The notes beneath the pieces were generated by a model. The model worked only from the letters and a program-made list of their open reading frames with translations, was not told where the DNA came from and searched no databases. Source: Acephala macrosclerotiorum (lineage: Eukaryota; Ascomycota; Leotiomycetes; Helotiales; Mollisiaceae). From it: a stretch of DNA of 64,000 nucleotides. This document shows positions 12,170-25,100 of the stretch, one piece after another (within the stretch, counting starts at the first letter, position 1; the number at the start of each line of letters is the position of its first letter). A program made the position numbers and the translations under genes. The DNA lies in assembly GCA_014904845.1 (NCBI GenBank), contig MU119209.1, positions 15,380 through 79,379 on the forward strand. Reading direction: 5' to 3'.

Positions 12170-12661
12170 TATGGTGAAGAGAAGGGAAGGAGAAGATCGA
12201 AGGCCAACTGATATCGATCGGATGGCAGTTACAGGTCGTGCTCGCAAATAAGGAATGTATCGCGAATACAGCAAACTGGGAAATGTCAGTTACTCGAAGT
12301 ACCCTGTGACATTCGTGAAGGAGTGTAGAAGTAAAGAGGTCGAATGTCTGGTGAGTCTGTATTGAGAATGAGAATGTCAACCGCCCCACTGAGCGCTAGT
12401 CTCAATTAGAGCTAGGGCGGGTGACTTGGAGGGCCGAATAAACTTCGACTTCATCCCGTTTGTGCTGGCTTTCGACCGCGTCACGAATTCACATCTTTCT
12501 TACCTTTTTTTTCAACACCCTACCTCGAGCTTTTCGTGCCACGAAATCCACATCAAGAACGCGATCAACACTTTCAACCTCGCTACTAGAAACTTGTCAG
12601 ACGGCATAAGGGCCTACGCCTGCCGCTTTGCCCTTGACCTTGAGGGTCGCAAACGAACGAG
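12170..12661. promoter_or_regulatory. Divergent promoter: conserved protein / ISWI
   Basis: About 490 bases between two start codons on opposite strands, so it should hold both promoters and leaders. It contains T-rich and pyrimidine tracts before the ISWI start; no defined binding site recognised. Confidence 0.5.
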
Positions 12662-15600
12662 ATGGCACCACGCTCTTCTCGCGCCAGCGGCGCCGACACT
12701 GATACGTCCATGGCAGATGAAATAAGACAGCTTCCTGTTGACCCAATGGTACGACCTTTTCAACGCGATTTTCACAAATATGCGCTTTTCTGTTCAAGGA
12801 GACTTTTACCCCTTCCCCATCACTGACTGGCATTACCACCTACAGGAAGTGGACGAGACCCCAGATTACACCGAAGACTCGGATACAAATCCCAACACAA
12901 CTGCAAGCAGTGTCGTTGGCGACCATCTCACCATGGACGGGCGCAAGCGCAGATCCGAAGCTACCCAACTACGAAGAAGCGTCTTTGGCAAGAAGCATGA
13001 TCTTCTAGGTGAAAGCAAAGTGGGTATAATTCTAGTCCATGTTCTGTTGTATTCTTGAAGCTAATGACCATAATATCGCAGGAAGATGACTCTATTCGGC
13101 GATTTCGATACCTGCTAGGCTTGACTGACCTCTTCAGACATTTTATCGAGACAAATCCAAATCCACGTATTCAAGAGATTATGCATGAGATTGACCGACA
13201 GAATGCAGAAGCTGAGAAGGCGGCCAAGAAGGGACGGGATAGGCAAGGTGGTGCAGCCAACGAGCGACGTCGAAGAACCGAAGCCGAAGAAGATGCAGAG
13301 TTGCTGAAGGATGAAAAGGTCGGTGGTTCAGCTGAGACGGTATTCCGAGAGTCCCCAGGATTCATCAAGGGCACAATGCGAGACTACCAAGTTGCCGGTC
13401 TGAACTGGCTTATATCTCTGCATGAAAACGGTATCTCAGGAATTCTTGCAGATGAAATGGGTTTGGGCAAGACTCTCCAAACTATTTCTTTCTTGGGTTA
13501 CCTGAGACATATCATGGGCATCACCGGTCCACATCTGATTACGGTTCCGAAGTCAACACTCGACAACTGGAAGAGAGAATTCGAAAGATGGACTCCGGAG
13601 GTCAACGTTCTGGTTCTTCAAGGTGCCAAGGACGAGCGTCATGCGTTGATCAACGAGCGACTCATTGATGAGAAGTTTGATGTTTGCATCACAAGTTACG
13701 AGATGATTCTGCGTGAGAAGGCGCACTTGAAGAAATTTGCCTGGGAATACATCATCATCGATGAGGTACTGCTTATTTCCCTAGAAAAAGTTCAAGCAAG
13801 CTAATATAAATCTAGGCACACCGTATTAAGAACGAGGAGTCATCTTTGGCTCAAGTTATTCGTCTATTCAACTCTAGAAACCGACTGTTGATTACTGGAA
13901 CCCCTCTTCAGAACAATCTACACGAGCTCTGGGCATTGCTCAACTTCCTGCTCCCAGACGTCTTTGGTGATTCTGAAGCCTTCGACCAGTGGTTCTCTGG
14001 CCAAGGAGAGGACCAAGATACTGTTGTTCAGCAATTGCACCGTGTCCTTCGACCATTTTTGCTGCGACGTGTCAAGAGTGATGTGGAGAAAAGTCTCTTA
14101 CCCAAGAAGGAAATCAATCTGTACATCGGCATGTCCGACATGCAGGTTAAATGGTACAAGAAGATTCTTGAAAAGGATATTGATGCTGTCAACGGCGCAG
14201 GTGGAAAGCGCGAGTCAAAGACTAGGCTTCTCAACATCGTCATGCAGCTTCGAAAGTGCTGCAATCACCCCTATCTCTTCGAAGGCGCCGAGCCAGGACC
14301 TCCCTATACAACTGATACGCATCTTATCCACAATGCTGGCAAGATGGTCATGCTCGATCGACTGCTTGTTCGCTTGAAGAAGGAAGGAAGTCGAATTCTG
14401 ATCTTTTCCCAAATGAGCAGACTGCTCGATATCCTCGAGGACTACTGCGTCTTCCGAGAATTCAAATACTGCCGTATCGACGGAGGTACCGCGCACGAAG
14501 ACCGTATTGCTGCTATCGACGAGTACAACAAGCCTGGATCGGAGAAATTTGTCTTTCTGCTGACTACTCGTGCTGGTGGTCTCGGCATCAACTTGACTAG
14601 TGCTGATATAGTTGTGCTTTACGATAGCGATTGGAATCCTCAAGCAGATCTCCAGGCTATGGATCGAGCTCATCGTATTGGCCAGACCAAGCAAGTCGTC
14701 GTGTACAGATTTGTGACGGAAAATGCCATTGAGGAGAAGGTCCTTGAGCGTGCTGCCCAGAAGCTTCGTCTGGACCAACTGGTCATTCAGCAAGGCCGTG
14801 CGCAAGCCGCTGCCAAAGCTGCTGCTAACAAAGATGAATTGTTGAGCATGATCCAGCACGGTGCGGAGAAGGTCTTCCAATCCGCAGGACCAACTGGAGC
14901 TCTCGCAGAAAAGGGCAATGACCTGACTGACGACGACATCGATGCTATCTTGAAGCACGGTGAGCAGCGTACAGCCGAGCTAAATGCCCGTTACGAGAAG
15001 CTTGGAATTGATGACTTGCAAAAGTTTACGTCCGAATCTGCATATGAATGGAACGGCCAAGACTTCACGAATAAGAAGAAGGAGATCGGCATGAGCTGGA
15101 TCAACCCTTCCAAGCGTGAGCGAAAGGATACTTCCTATTCCATGGATAAGTATTACAAGCAGGCGCTTTCTACTGGTGGTCGAGTTGCAGACACAAAGCC
15201 GAAGGCTCCTCGTCCGCCAAAGCAGATTGCTGTACACGACTATCAGTTCTTCCCACCTATGCTTCGCGAGCTTCAGGATCGCGAAACTGCCAACTTCCAG
15301 AGAGAGCAAGGCTTCAAGGTTGAGCTAGCGCCTGGCACCGAGGATGACCTGTCTGATCGTGAGGCTGAACGTGCTATTGATCAAGCTGAAATCGACAATG
15401 CCACTCCGCTCACGGAAGAGGAGAAGGAGGAGAAGCAGCAATTAAGCCAGCAAGGATTCGCTGATTGGAACCGAAGAGACTTCCAGCAATTTATCAATGG
15501 CTCTGCTAAATATGGCAGAAAGGACTACGATGCAATTGCCGACGAGGTTGATAGCAAGACAGCCGAAGAAATAAAAGCATATGCCAAAGTCTTCTGGCAA

Positions 15601-16308
15601 CGATACACGGAGATCGCTGACTATAGCAAGTACATCAGCTTGATTGAGGCTGGCGAGGAGAAGACTCGCAAAATGGAGCATCAACGAAAGATGTTGCGTA
15701 AGAAGATGCAGCAATATCGCGTCCCGCTTCAGCAACTGAAGATCAACTACTCCGTCTCTACGACGAACAAGAAGGTTTACACGGAGGAAGAGGATCGCTT
15801 CTTACTTGTTCTCTTAGACAAATACGGTGTTGATACAGAGGGTATCTTTGACAAGATTCGCGATGACATCCGTGAAAGCCCACTTTTCCGCTTCGACTGG
15901 TTCTTCCTTAGCAGAACTCCGATCGAAATCAGCAGACGATGTACTACACTCCTCACGACCGTCGCACGTGAGTTTGAGGACGCATCTGCCCCAAAGACCT
16001 CCAATGGTGCGGCCAACGGCAAGAACAAGAGGGAGCCAGAGGATGATGAGAACGATGAAGACAGTGTTCTTGGCATGGCACCTGCAAAGAAGAAGACCAA
16101 GAACGGCGTGAAGGTATGTTTGCACTTTTTCGTACATCTCCTTGTTACTAACTTGTTCCAGAATAAGGCTCTTGACAATATCAAGTCCGGCGCAGGAAGC
16201 AAGGCTACCTCAGCAGCACCGTCTTCCAGAGCTTCAAGTGTTATGTCGACTGCCTCGAGCCCTGCTGCACCTGCGGCCAAAGGAAAGGGTAAGGGCAAGA
16301 AGAAGTAG
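12662..16308 (+). CDS. ISW1: ISWI-family chromatin-remodelling ATPase
   Basis: Five exons (12662-12748, 12846-13019, 13082-13765, 13816-16113, 16162-16308) give about 1129 residues. ISWI enzymes slide and space nucleosomes in the nucleus using ATP. The SNF2 ATPase half shows DEMGLGKT near residue 211 and DEAH around 315, split by an intron just before the alanine. The C-terminal helicase lobe includes [22 protein letters not shown] and the [11 protein letters not shown] motif. Then come HAND, SANT (near 863, [20 protein letters not shown]) and SLIDE (near 969, [17 protein letters not shown]) domains, which define ISWI. The tail is Lys/Ala/Ser-rich. The 48-nt intron at 16114-16161 is in frame without stops, so retention would add 16 residues. 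Filamentous fungi usually have one main ISWI, so the choice between ISW1 and ISW2 names is arbitrary. Confidence 0.95.
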
Positions 16309-17030
16309 AGTGAGTGTACGAGGAATATGGGATGAATTTCTTTGAGTTTCATGTATAAGTCAATGGTGGTAAAGGGGCGTCGCGAAAATGGAGGTATTAT
16401 TGAGGGGCGCATTAGAGGTTTTGATTCTGAGAGGATCGTTCATCTCACGACCTACAGGAGGGGACAGCGAATTTTCATGTAATAGTTTTTGCAGTGCATT
16501 CGGGTAGAGATAGAAAAACAACTTTGATTCATCTTTCAGAATTCGTGACCCCCCGGTGGGGGGCCCTCGAGAACGGCAGCGTCAACGCTACATTTAAATA
16601 TTAAACCCTGAGGAACGTTGAAGCCCTTAGAAGGTCAATTCTGTAGCTCATTGCTTATATAAAACAATGGAATGAGGAGCAATCAAGGCTGGTGGAAAAC
16701 ATACTGCCAGGAAGAAAAGTCAGCACGCCACACCTTCTACCGTGTCCCGGATGACCCCGGGACAATCGTAATGGCGGTTCGACCAAGGAATTATCGTATC
16801 CAGATTCCAGTAATCGCAAGATCTAGTCCAGTCCTGAAGGTTTATACACCAAGGCATAAGTGCTAGAAAGCCTCTTTCAAAGCAAAGGCCTGAGGCTCAA
16901 ACAGGATGCCCAATCACATTACACCTCCCTTCCTTCATCCACTCTTGCTTGCTTTTCCTCCATCATCCTCTCAATCATCACCTTAAACGTGCAATCAATC
17001 ATTCAACAAGATACGCTGGCTTGGCTATTG
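16309..17030. other. Intergenic, ISWI 3' end to HAD gene
   Basis: About 720 bases between tandem plus-strand genes. Contains the ISWI 3' untranslated region, a G/C-rich run near 16550-16565, and the promoter and pyrimidine-rich leader of the HAD gene. No gene recognised. Confidence 0.5.
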
Positions 17031-18869
17031 ATGCGCAAGACTATCTCTTTTCACTCGTTGCCTCGAGCCATACAGACCAAGATTGCGAAGAGGTCTTTCG
17101 GCATGACGAGTCCATTGTCCAAAGAGCCAAGACGATTTGCTCCGCTTGCGCAGAAGGACCAAGATGCTGCCAAAAATCTACCAAATTTGAAGGGGATTGT
17201 ATTTGATGTTGATGGCACGCTATGGTGAGTCTCAAATCCTCGGTCATGGTTGTACACTTGCTTGTGGGACATTGAAAGTCGAGGACTTCCGAGTTTTGTA
17301 AATGGTGGTACTAGCAAGGCTAGTATCTTTTATCTAGGGTTATTATTGACGAGATGATACAGCGAGAAGATAGTATTGTTCATTTTAGGGCATTGGGTGT
17401 GTAAATTTTCAAGTGCAATATGATCACGTGATAGAGAACCCATTTTCATTTCCATTAAGTCCGGAGCACCGCTCGGATGTAGATTAGGTTGTTTGGAACA
17501 AAGATCTATACTTTTGTTATCATATTACAGCGCTTGATACTGGACATTCTGAGATATTATGGGATTTGAGTGAGAAAGGTGGAGCTTGGCATGTCGATAG
17601 ATCACCTTTCATGTCTCTTCTGCCATTCAATTGCCAGAGTCATCATTACAAATACACTGCTAACGATCATTCACAGTTTACAGCAGAACTACATGTTTGG
17701 CGAGATGCGTCGAGCCCTAGGAATAGACAAAAGCACCGACATCCTCGATCACTGCCACTCCCTACCTCCAGCCCAAGAAGAAGAAGCTCTAGAAAAGATC
17801 CGCAACATCGAACGAACTGCCATGACAAAACAAGAACCACAGCCAGGACTAGTTGCTTTGATGGAGTACCTTGAATCTTCTCGAATTCCGAAAGCTATTT
17901 GGTACGTCTTGTTCCCCTTTGCAATTTACTGTTGGATTGGCTTCGGAGCCAGGAGCGGTCTAAGGAGCCTGCATATGACCATCCACTTTAACTCTCAGCT
18001 CCCAAGATAGCTCCTTGATCTGGTGCTATCGTCCAAAGATTGGCTTGTTACGGTGCTAATCAGATGATAGTACGAGGAATTTCGAGACGCCTGTCAATCA
18101 TCTACTGGGCAAATTCCTGCCAGGGAAGGAGTTCGACCCAATCGTAGGTAATCCTTATTTTACTGTCTTTTCAAAGTCTTCAATGTCCCGGACCGCTCGG
18201 GACACTCTCCGCTCTTTAAATTTGCAATAGGAATACTGACTCGAAGACCTTGTGAAATAGATAACGAGGGACTTCAGACCACCAAAACCTAGTCCAGCAG
18301 GAATCCTGTGAGTGCTGCCTTCCATCAACATCATTATCTCTATCTACCCCTCTTTGCGGTCTTTTCCGAGTCTGGTGATCAAGTTCGGGTTCCAGCTTTG
18401 TTGATACAGCTGCTGGTATTGTCGTCCGCACTATGAGCATCAATGCTAACATATTTAGACATATTGCGAAGAGCTGGGGATTTGTGAAAGACGGCGAAGG
18501 AGAAGAAAAACTTGGGGATGCTTCAAATATGATCATGGTTGGGTATGTGCGTTCATATATCGAACAAGAGAAGCGGGAAACCCATATGTTTGACGATAAC
18601 TAATCTAGTATGGCAGAGACTCGATAGATGACATGACCGCAGGTTTCAGTGCCAAAGCAGCAACAGTCTTGCTCGTCACTGAGGCCAACGCGCATCTTGC
18701 TAAGCATGAACACACGGACCTGGTCGTATCTCGACTAGATGAACTGATTGAAATACTCGAGAATGGATTTGTAGGTCAAATTGGCAGGGAAGACGAGGAA
18801 AGCAACACCAGGAAACGAGCAGAGGAAGTACTGAAAGAGGGAAGAGCTGAGGGTACCACTATAAGTTGA
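17031..18869 (+). CDS. HAD-superfamily hydrolase
   Basis: Six exons (17031-17224, 17677-17901, 18071-18143, 18261-18307, 18459-18542, 18617-18869) give about 291 residues. HAD enzymes are mostly phosphatases using an Asp nucleophile. Motif I is GIVFDVDGTLC, completed across intron 1. Then come the cap region with YMFGEMRRALG, ICTRNFETP, a motif III-type PPKPSPAGI lysine, and motif IV MVGDSIDDMTAG, split by intron 5. Residues 1-40 are basic and Ser-rich (MRKTISFHSLPRAIQTKIAK), fitting a mitochondrial presequence; an inner start at MTSPLSK (17103) would give a cytosolic form. Introns are unusually long here (452, 169, 117, 151, 74 nt). It resembles the uncharacterised yeast YOR131C group; substrate unknown. 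Confidence 0.85.
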
Positions 18870-19130
18870 TGGCAGGAATGAACTGTCTAAATACGCCGAA
18901 TACAACGCCTCAACTTGCTCGCTTAGCTACAGGTTTCCAATGTTCGACTTGGCCCCTATTTCACATCCCGCCACAGCTTGTCCCACCTAGAAGTATGCAT
19001 CCAAAAGGACAATTGACACGAAAATCTGTGACATGCTACGGTGATGACGCCGGGAGATGCTTCATGCTTGCTTGTAGAGTCGAAATGTGAGTGAATGAGA
19101 ATAACGCATGAAAACCGGCACGCTATTTGC

Positions 19131-21054
19131 TCAATAGTCGTATTGTCGTGAACCCGAGGCGTAAAGGTCGTTGCCAAATGTCGCCTGTCTTCTGCTTTCC
19201 TTCTTCACATCAGCGTCTGTGTTTTCCTTCTTTGGTGGCGGAGGCGGTGGTAGTGGGCCTGCAGGAGGTGCTGGCCTCATGGGAAGTGTGGTGGTCGTGA
19301 AGGTAACTCCATTAGCGCTCGAAGGACCATTTGAGGTGTGATCTGGAGCACTAAGCGTGGTTACTTTTGGTACTGAGTTGGTGGTGGTTCCTCGAGGAGG
19401 TAGCCCAGGATGGTATGGAGCTCCAGAGGCTCGACCTAGACTACTAGAACCATTCTTGGTAGGTGATCTGTCGCCATACTGGGGAGATGTGACGGCTGAA
19501 CGGACATCACCACCTCCTATTGGAATATCACCCGAAGTCGGTGTGGGCAAAGAATAGTCGGGGGAATTCGTGGCATAAGGGCCTGTTGGGGAGTCTCCTG
19601 AGCGGAGAAGCTGTTGAGTTAATGGAGATAATTGAGGCTTCAACAAATTAGCAGGGATAAAAAAAACGATTTTTGCTTGGGGAGCTTCTGAGGCTGGGAG
19701 CTGTCTTAGGAGTCTGCACGCAAACAAAAAGGTCCGTTTCTTTCCATGCATCAGCTCCGGAGACGCTCCCAACTCCCGGAGCCCTCATACAAGAAAACAG
19801 CAAAAGTGTACTTACAGCGAGATGGGATTTTCTATTATCCTTTTCAATCAGACTGACTGCCCATTCTTTCAAGTCCACGGGTGTACGCTTAGCGGCCTGG
19901 ACAAAAGGTTCTCGTTCCTTCAAATCTATTAGTCAATTGGCTCAGTCTGAGGCTTTGGGGTCTCTTACATAAAGCTCTTGTGGTGTTGGCCGCTCTTCAG
20001 GGGCTTTTGCCATACACTTTTGTATCATATCTTCGAGAATCTGGGGGAATGCTTCACTCTTGGGGAGCTTTGGTGCTGGTTCGTAGACAATTTGCTGAAG
20101 AAGATCCAGGATACCAGACGGGGCTCCATCACCATCCGACAGGTGCTCGCTAGCATCGAATGGGAATTTGCCAATGGCCAATTCCATTATTGCCAGGCCG
20201 AAACTCCATACATCCGACTTCACGGTGTACTTCTGCCCCTGGATTCTCTCTGGTGCCATATATGTAGACGTTCCAACGAAGGTATCTGCAACAGAGTTGA
20301 CAAGTTCCCCTGAAACCCCAAAATCGCAAAGCTTAATTTGTCCTTTTGAATTGACCAGAATATTGGAAGGCTTTATGTCGCGATGCATAATGTGATGTTT
20401 GGTGTAGAGGTATGTGAGTCCGCCTAGAGTTGCTTCTGCAATCTTTCCCAGAACATCCACCCGTACAGGACCGAACTGCTGCGAAATTCTGTCCAGAGCA
20501 CTGAAGAATGTTAGTAGGTTGTTCCCAAATTCTCCGACAAGGCCATACCCGACATCCATATACTCCATACACATAATCACATCATTGTTATCACTCAGAA
20601 AGGCCCCATAGAAGTTCACAATGTACTCTGAGTTGGTATCGTGCATGATCTGGAGCTCCCGAACAATCCGACGACGCATCTCTTTCTTCGCCTCAACATG
20701 AATGATCTTATGGGAGTAGAGTTAGCAATCAGTCTAGAAAATGAAAGGTCGAGCCGGGCGTACCTTCCGGGCCATGATTGTGCCAGTAGCCATATGTCGA
20801 ACTTTACTGACAGTCCCTCCATTTCCATGACCGAGGTCCTTCAACACCTCCAAATCTTCTCTCTTCAGATCCAATTTGTACTCAATACCAATCTCCAGCT
20901 GTGCTGTATTCTTAGGATTCTCACTTCCGATGCCACCAGGGATCTGCAAGTCGCTCTCTGAAGGAGCTACTGTGCGAGGGGCGGGTGCGGCCAAAGCTAG
21001 ACCTTTGACATTCTTTCGTTTTAAGGTTCGCACTGAACCTATAGCGTCCGACAT
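19131..21054 (-). CDS. STE7: MAP kinase kinase, STE7 type
   Basis: Five exons (21054-20764, 20706-20549, 20500-19969, 19917-19816, 19637-19131) give about 529 residues. In filamentous fungi this dual-specificity kinase links the STE11-type kinase to the FUS3/KSS1-type MAP kinase that controls fusion, appressoria and pathogenic growth. Visible: Gly-rich loop LGHGNGGTVSK, ATP lysine in MARK at the end of exon 1, catalytic loop MHRDIKPSN, DFG in KLCDFGVSGELVNS, and an activation loop with S and T in the MAPKK spacing (NSVADTFVGTSTYMAPER). VQAAKRTPVDLKEWA after the kinase core is typical of this subgroup. The last exon codes a Pro/Ser/Gly-rich tail with a seven-proline run, likely disordered. The intron before it is long (178 nt). 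It converges with the HAD gene and diverges from SPT6. Confidence 0.93.
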
Positions 21055-22157
21055 CTTGAGCTCTATCTGCGAGGCGTGCTTGCCTTCGGAGGAAGGGGTT
21101 GTAGCGTAGACAAGGAGGGGCGAAGGTTTGCTCGAATGCTGGCGCTACAAGCTCGAAGGACCTTGAGTTTTCGTACGATTGCTAGAGCAAGCGGGGAGCT
21201 ATGGATGTCCTCGAGCAACTCTTGCTGGTCTAGTCTAGCCGGTATCGAGATATTCGCAGGGTTGCACAGACGAGGTTGTTGGTGAAGTTGCAGGTCAGAG
21301 TCAATTCTCAGGGTGCCCGCAAAGGTGAACCAACAGCAGATTGGCGTTCGGCGGCGCTACTCAGAGACAACGTGGGGAATGCGACAGTGTTTCCAAATGA
21401 CGGAACCAAATCAACAATGGGGGGATGCACTCAACGGATTGAAGGTTTCTGGCTGGATGGCTCGAAGGAGTTTGGAAAGGGGCAAAGTAAAAATCTTGGT
21501 AATATGGGAGCAGCAGCCGCATGGACTGGAGTCACAAACACAGCTGTCTCATCGTTAGACTTTCTGACTATTGGGCAGCACTGTCCAACAGCGTATAGTC
21601 GCGGCAGAGGAGTGTGGACAAGGCTTGCGCAAATGGCGTTTGAGAATGAAGAGCTTACCGCGCGCCATCTACGATGTGAGAATTTGCAGAGGGAATTCAA
21701 TAAATAATATCAATACCAGTATTCTCTACGTCCATATCGATGTATACTTTACTGTACTGGCTGATCTCTCCAATGTTCTCGACTTGCATCCCCAGCCCAC
21801 TTCAGTAAGCTGCAATTGCGGGCTGTGGCTAGTCTGTTTTGAGCGCCACATGTGGCTGATGCCCTCAAAAGCAATTACTACGGATGGTCAAGACGCTCAA
21901 CTGTGCAGCCTTGTCGTCAGAACGTGCTCCTGAGGCGATAAGGCAACTATGCAAGCCCCTGTCTGCAAGCCTCACGAGATTGTGAGAGCAATGGACGCGA
22001 AATTTATTGCTCGACACCTTCAACTTCCAGGCAGCGTCTTCACATGAACAATTCACCTTCGGGCTGAGAACGCGCTAAAGCTTTCAGCAATACTTAAACT
22101 TTGTCTCTCCCCCGTCTCCTTCCTTCCTCTTCATCAATCTTTCACACCATCGCAACC
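21055..22157. promoter_or_regulatory. Divergent upstream region: STE7 / SPT6
   Basis: About 1.1 kb between opposing start codons. A 143-codon plus-strand frame (21276-21707) lacks recognisable similarity and is probably chance. Just before the SPT6 start is a pyrimidine-rich leader, usual in this genome. No further site identified. Confidence 0.5.
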
Positions 22158-25100
22158 ATGAGTATGCGCGATCTCATCCACGGGGAGGCAGAGCTTGACG
22201 ATGAGGAGAACGACGAGTCCTTCGATGAAGAAACTGGCGAGCCCAGACCTGGCAAAAAGCGCAATGGAGTAGACATTGATGATTCGAGCGAGGAAGAAGA
22301 CGATGATGATGACGAGGAGGCTGCCCGTCAGGTATGGACAGTGGAGGACTGCAGAGTATAAGTCGCAGTTGGCTGACAACTTTGCTAGGTCCGCGAGGGC
22401 TTCATCATAGAGGATGATGAGGACGAAGAGGCAGAAGCCCGGGAACGCCGTCGCAGAAAGAAGCGCAATCGAGCTGAGCGCGAGCAGGAAGAGGCAGTCT
22501 TGGATGAGGAAGATTTGGATCTTATCGGAGAGGCAATTCCAGAATGGGAGCGTAAGACCGCTGCACAAGTATGCAAAGTTCAAATTCCATTTGTGCTGAC
22601 AGTGGACTAACATTTTCGTAGCCCAAACTCAAGCGCCTCAAGCGTGGACATCGCGACGATAGTGATCAACACCGAGAGCGCGGGCTGGACGAAATCTTCT
22701 CTGACGATGAAGAACTTGACAATGGTCATGACTTGGAGCGAGGATACGACCGACCTGATCGTCACAGAGTTGACGAATTTGCTGACTTCATCGAGGAGGA
22801 TGACCTCGAAGATGAAGATGAGAGACAAAGACACCAGGAGGAGATGGAAGTGGCCCGGCCTCGAGAAAGGGGTTATGTCGGTGGTTCCGAAGCTACTGGT
22901 CTCGATAAGGATGCCTTGGATGACATGGAAGCTATCTTCGGCAACGGCGAAGACTATGACTGGGCACTTGCTCTCGAGGACGAGGCCGAAGTCAGAGAGG
23001 CTGGCGACCACAACTTGGAATTGAAGGATGTCTTCGAACCATCTCAACTCGCAGAGAAGCTTCTCACAGACGAGGACAACCTAATTCGGTGGGCTGATGA
23101 GCCAGAACGATTTCAGCTGGACAGGCTACCCTACAAGAATCTTCAGATCACCGATGATCAATTCAAGGAGGAAGCCCGATGGATCACAAGTCTCATATGG
23201 CCAAAGAAACAGCTTCACAGCGATCTTCAAACGCCTTTTACGCGGGCCATTGGCAAAGTCTTGGAATTCTTCGTTGTGGATGAGGTTGAAGTTCCATACG
23301 TCTTCCAGCATCGTAAAGACTACCTCATTCATGCTGTTAGAACACGAGCCCGTGATTCTAATGTGGGCGATGCCGATGAATTCCAAGTTAGTGCCGAAAA
23401 GCTCCTGAATCAGGATGATCTCTGGAGAATTCTGGAGCTTGATTTGAAGTTTCGTGCTCTTGTTGAGAAGAGGAACGTCCTCGAGAAGACGTTTGACAAT
23501 TTGAAACTTGCTGCGGGCATTGACGATCCTGTGGTAGATGCCATGCTTCCGATTGCCCAAACAATGGAGGAGCTGCAGGACGTCCAAGATTACATCTACT
23601 TCCACTACTCGTCCGAGATCAAGGACTTGGCAGCTACAAATGGCGATGTCAAGGAGAAGCGCCGTCCTGGTGGCAAATCATCAATTTTTGACCGCATCAG
23701 AAAAAGCAGGGCATATGACCTTGTCAAGGCATACGGAATCTCACCCGACCAGGTCGCGTCTAATTGCCTACGAGAGGCAAGAAAGCAGTACACAGAGGAT
23801 TCTCAACTTACTCCAATTGATCTTGCGGACTCTTTGATAAGCGACAGCGAATTCAGCACAGGTGAAGCTGTGTTATTGGCTGCCCGCCAAATGTTTGCTG
23901 AGGAATTGTTCGTCAATCCACGCATGCGAAAGCACTTCCGTATGGGCTATTACATGATGGGAGTTGTCAATTGCCAACGAACCGAGAAGGGCCTACGCAA
24001 GATCGATGAACAGCATCCGTACTACGAGCTGAAGTACCTAAAGAACCAGACTTTCAGTGACATCGCTAACAAGCCAGAAATATTCTTGAAGATGCTGAAG
24101 GCTGAAGAAGAAGGCCTGATCGAGGTCAAGGTTGTCATGCAAAACGAGCGTGAATTCCGCAAGCAGCTGTTCACGGAGTTTGCTTCCGACAATTACAGTG
24201 AATCAGCAGATGCGTGGAACGATGAGCGTCAGAAGGTCCTTGATGTGGCCTTTACGAAGCTCGAACGGGTCATCACGAAGGGTGTGAAGGAGAGCATGAG
24301 AACTGAGTGTCAAGACTCGATACTCAAGATCTGCCGCGAAGAGTTCTCCAAGAAGCTTGATCAAGCTCCTTACAAACCAAAAGGCATGGTCCTAGGGACA
24401 ATCCCCCGCGTTTTGGCACTCTCAAATGGCAGTAGCGATCCAGCTAGGGATGCTGTATGCTGGGCTTGGGTTGAAGAGGATGGACGGGTCTTGGAACACG
24501 GAAAATTTGACAATCTGACACGAGATGAACGGTCAAGGGAAGCCTTTGTTGAATTGGTCCTTCGAAGAAAACCCGATGTGCTCGGTATCAGTGGATTCTC
24601 TGTCGACACCCACAAGCTGATCACTAGCCTTCGCGATTTGGTGTCGGAGAAAAGCTTAAGAGGTGCCGAGTTTGAGCATCCAGAGAGCGGCGAAGACACT
24701 AGCGAGCCACTTGAGATCGTGGTTGTAAATGACGAGGTCGCACGGCTCTACAAAGACAGTCCACGCGCTTCTGTTGAGCATCCGACTTTCTCCGCTCTGA
24801 CAAAGTACTGTGTGGCATTGGCGAAATATCTCCAGAATCCCATGAAGGAATATGCTGCTCTCGGCAAGGATATAGTTTCCCTCTCATTCCACCCTTGCCA
24901 ACAACTCCTACCGGAAGATAAACTTCGCAAGCAGCTTGAGACCGCCATGGTCGATATGGTCAATCTGTGTGGTGTTGATATCAACGAAGCAATTGGCGAT
25001 CCATATACTGCTGCTTTGCTGCCATATGTTTGCGGTCTTGGACCACGAAAGGCCACTGCAGTTCTCAAGACCATCAATGCTAATGGAGGTGTTGTCAACA

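Noticed and set aside
14215..14958. 247-codon minus-strand open frame inside the ISWI gene
   Set aside because: Antisense to well-conserved helicase coding sequence; its own translation resembles no family and reflects codon bias of the sense strand.
16114..16161. Coding read-through near the ISWI C-terminus
   Set aside because: The 48 bases have GTATGT and CCAG ends and a branch-like CTAAC, and code an atypical hydrophobic stretch in a Lys-rich tail, so an intron is the better reading.
15777..16412. 211-codon minus-strand open frame over the ISWI C-terminus
   Set aside because: Low-complexity Ser/Ala/Leu product produced by the complement of Lys/Glu-rich coding sequence; no independent support.
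21276..21707. 143-codon plus-strand open frame in the STE7/SPT6 spacer
   Set aside because: No recognisable family, no splice partners and an unremarkable composition; the spacer is expected to be promoter.
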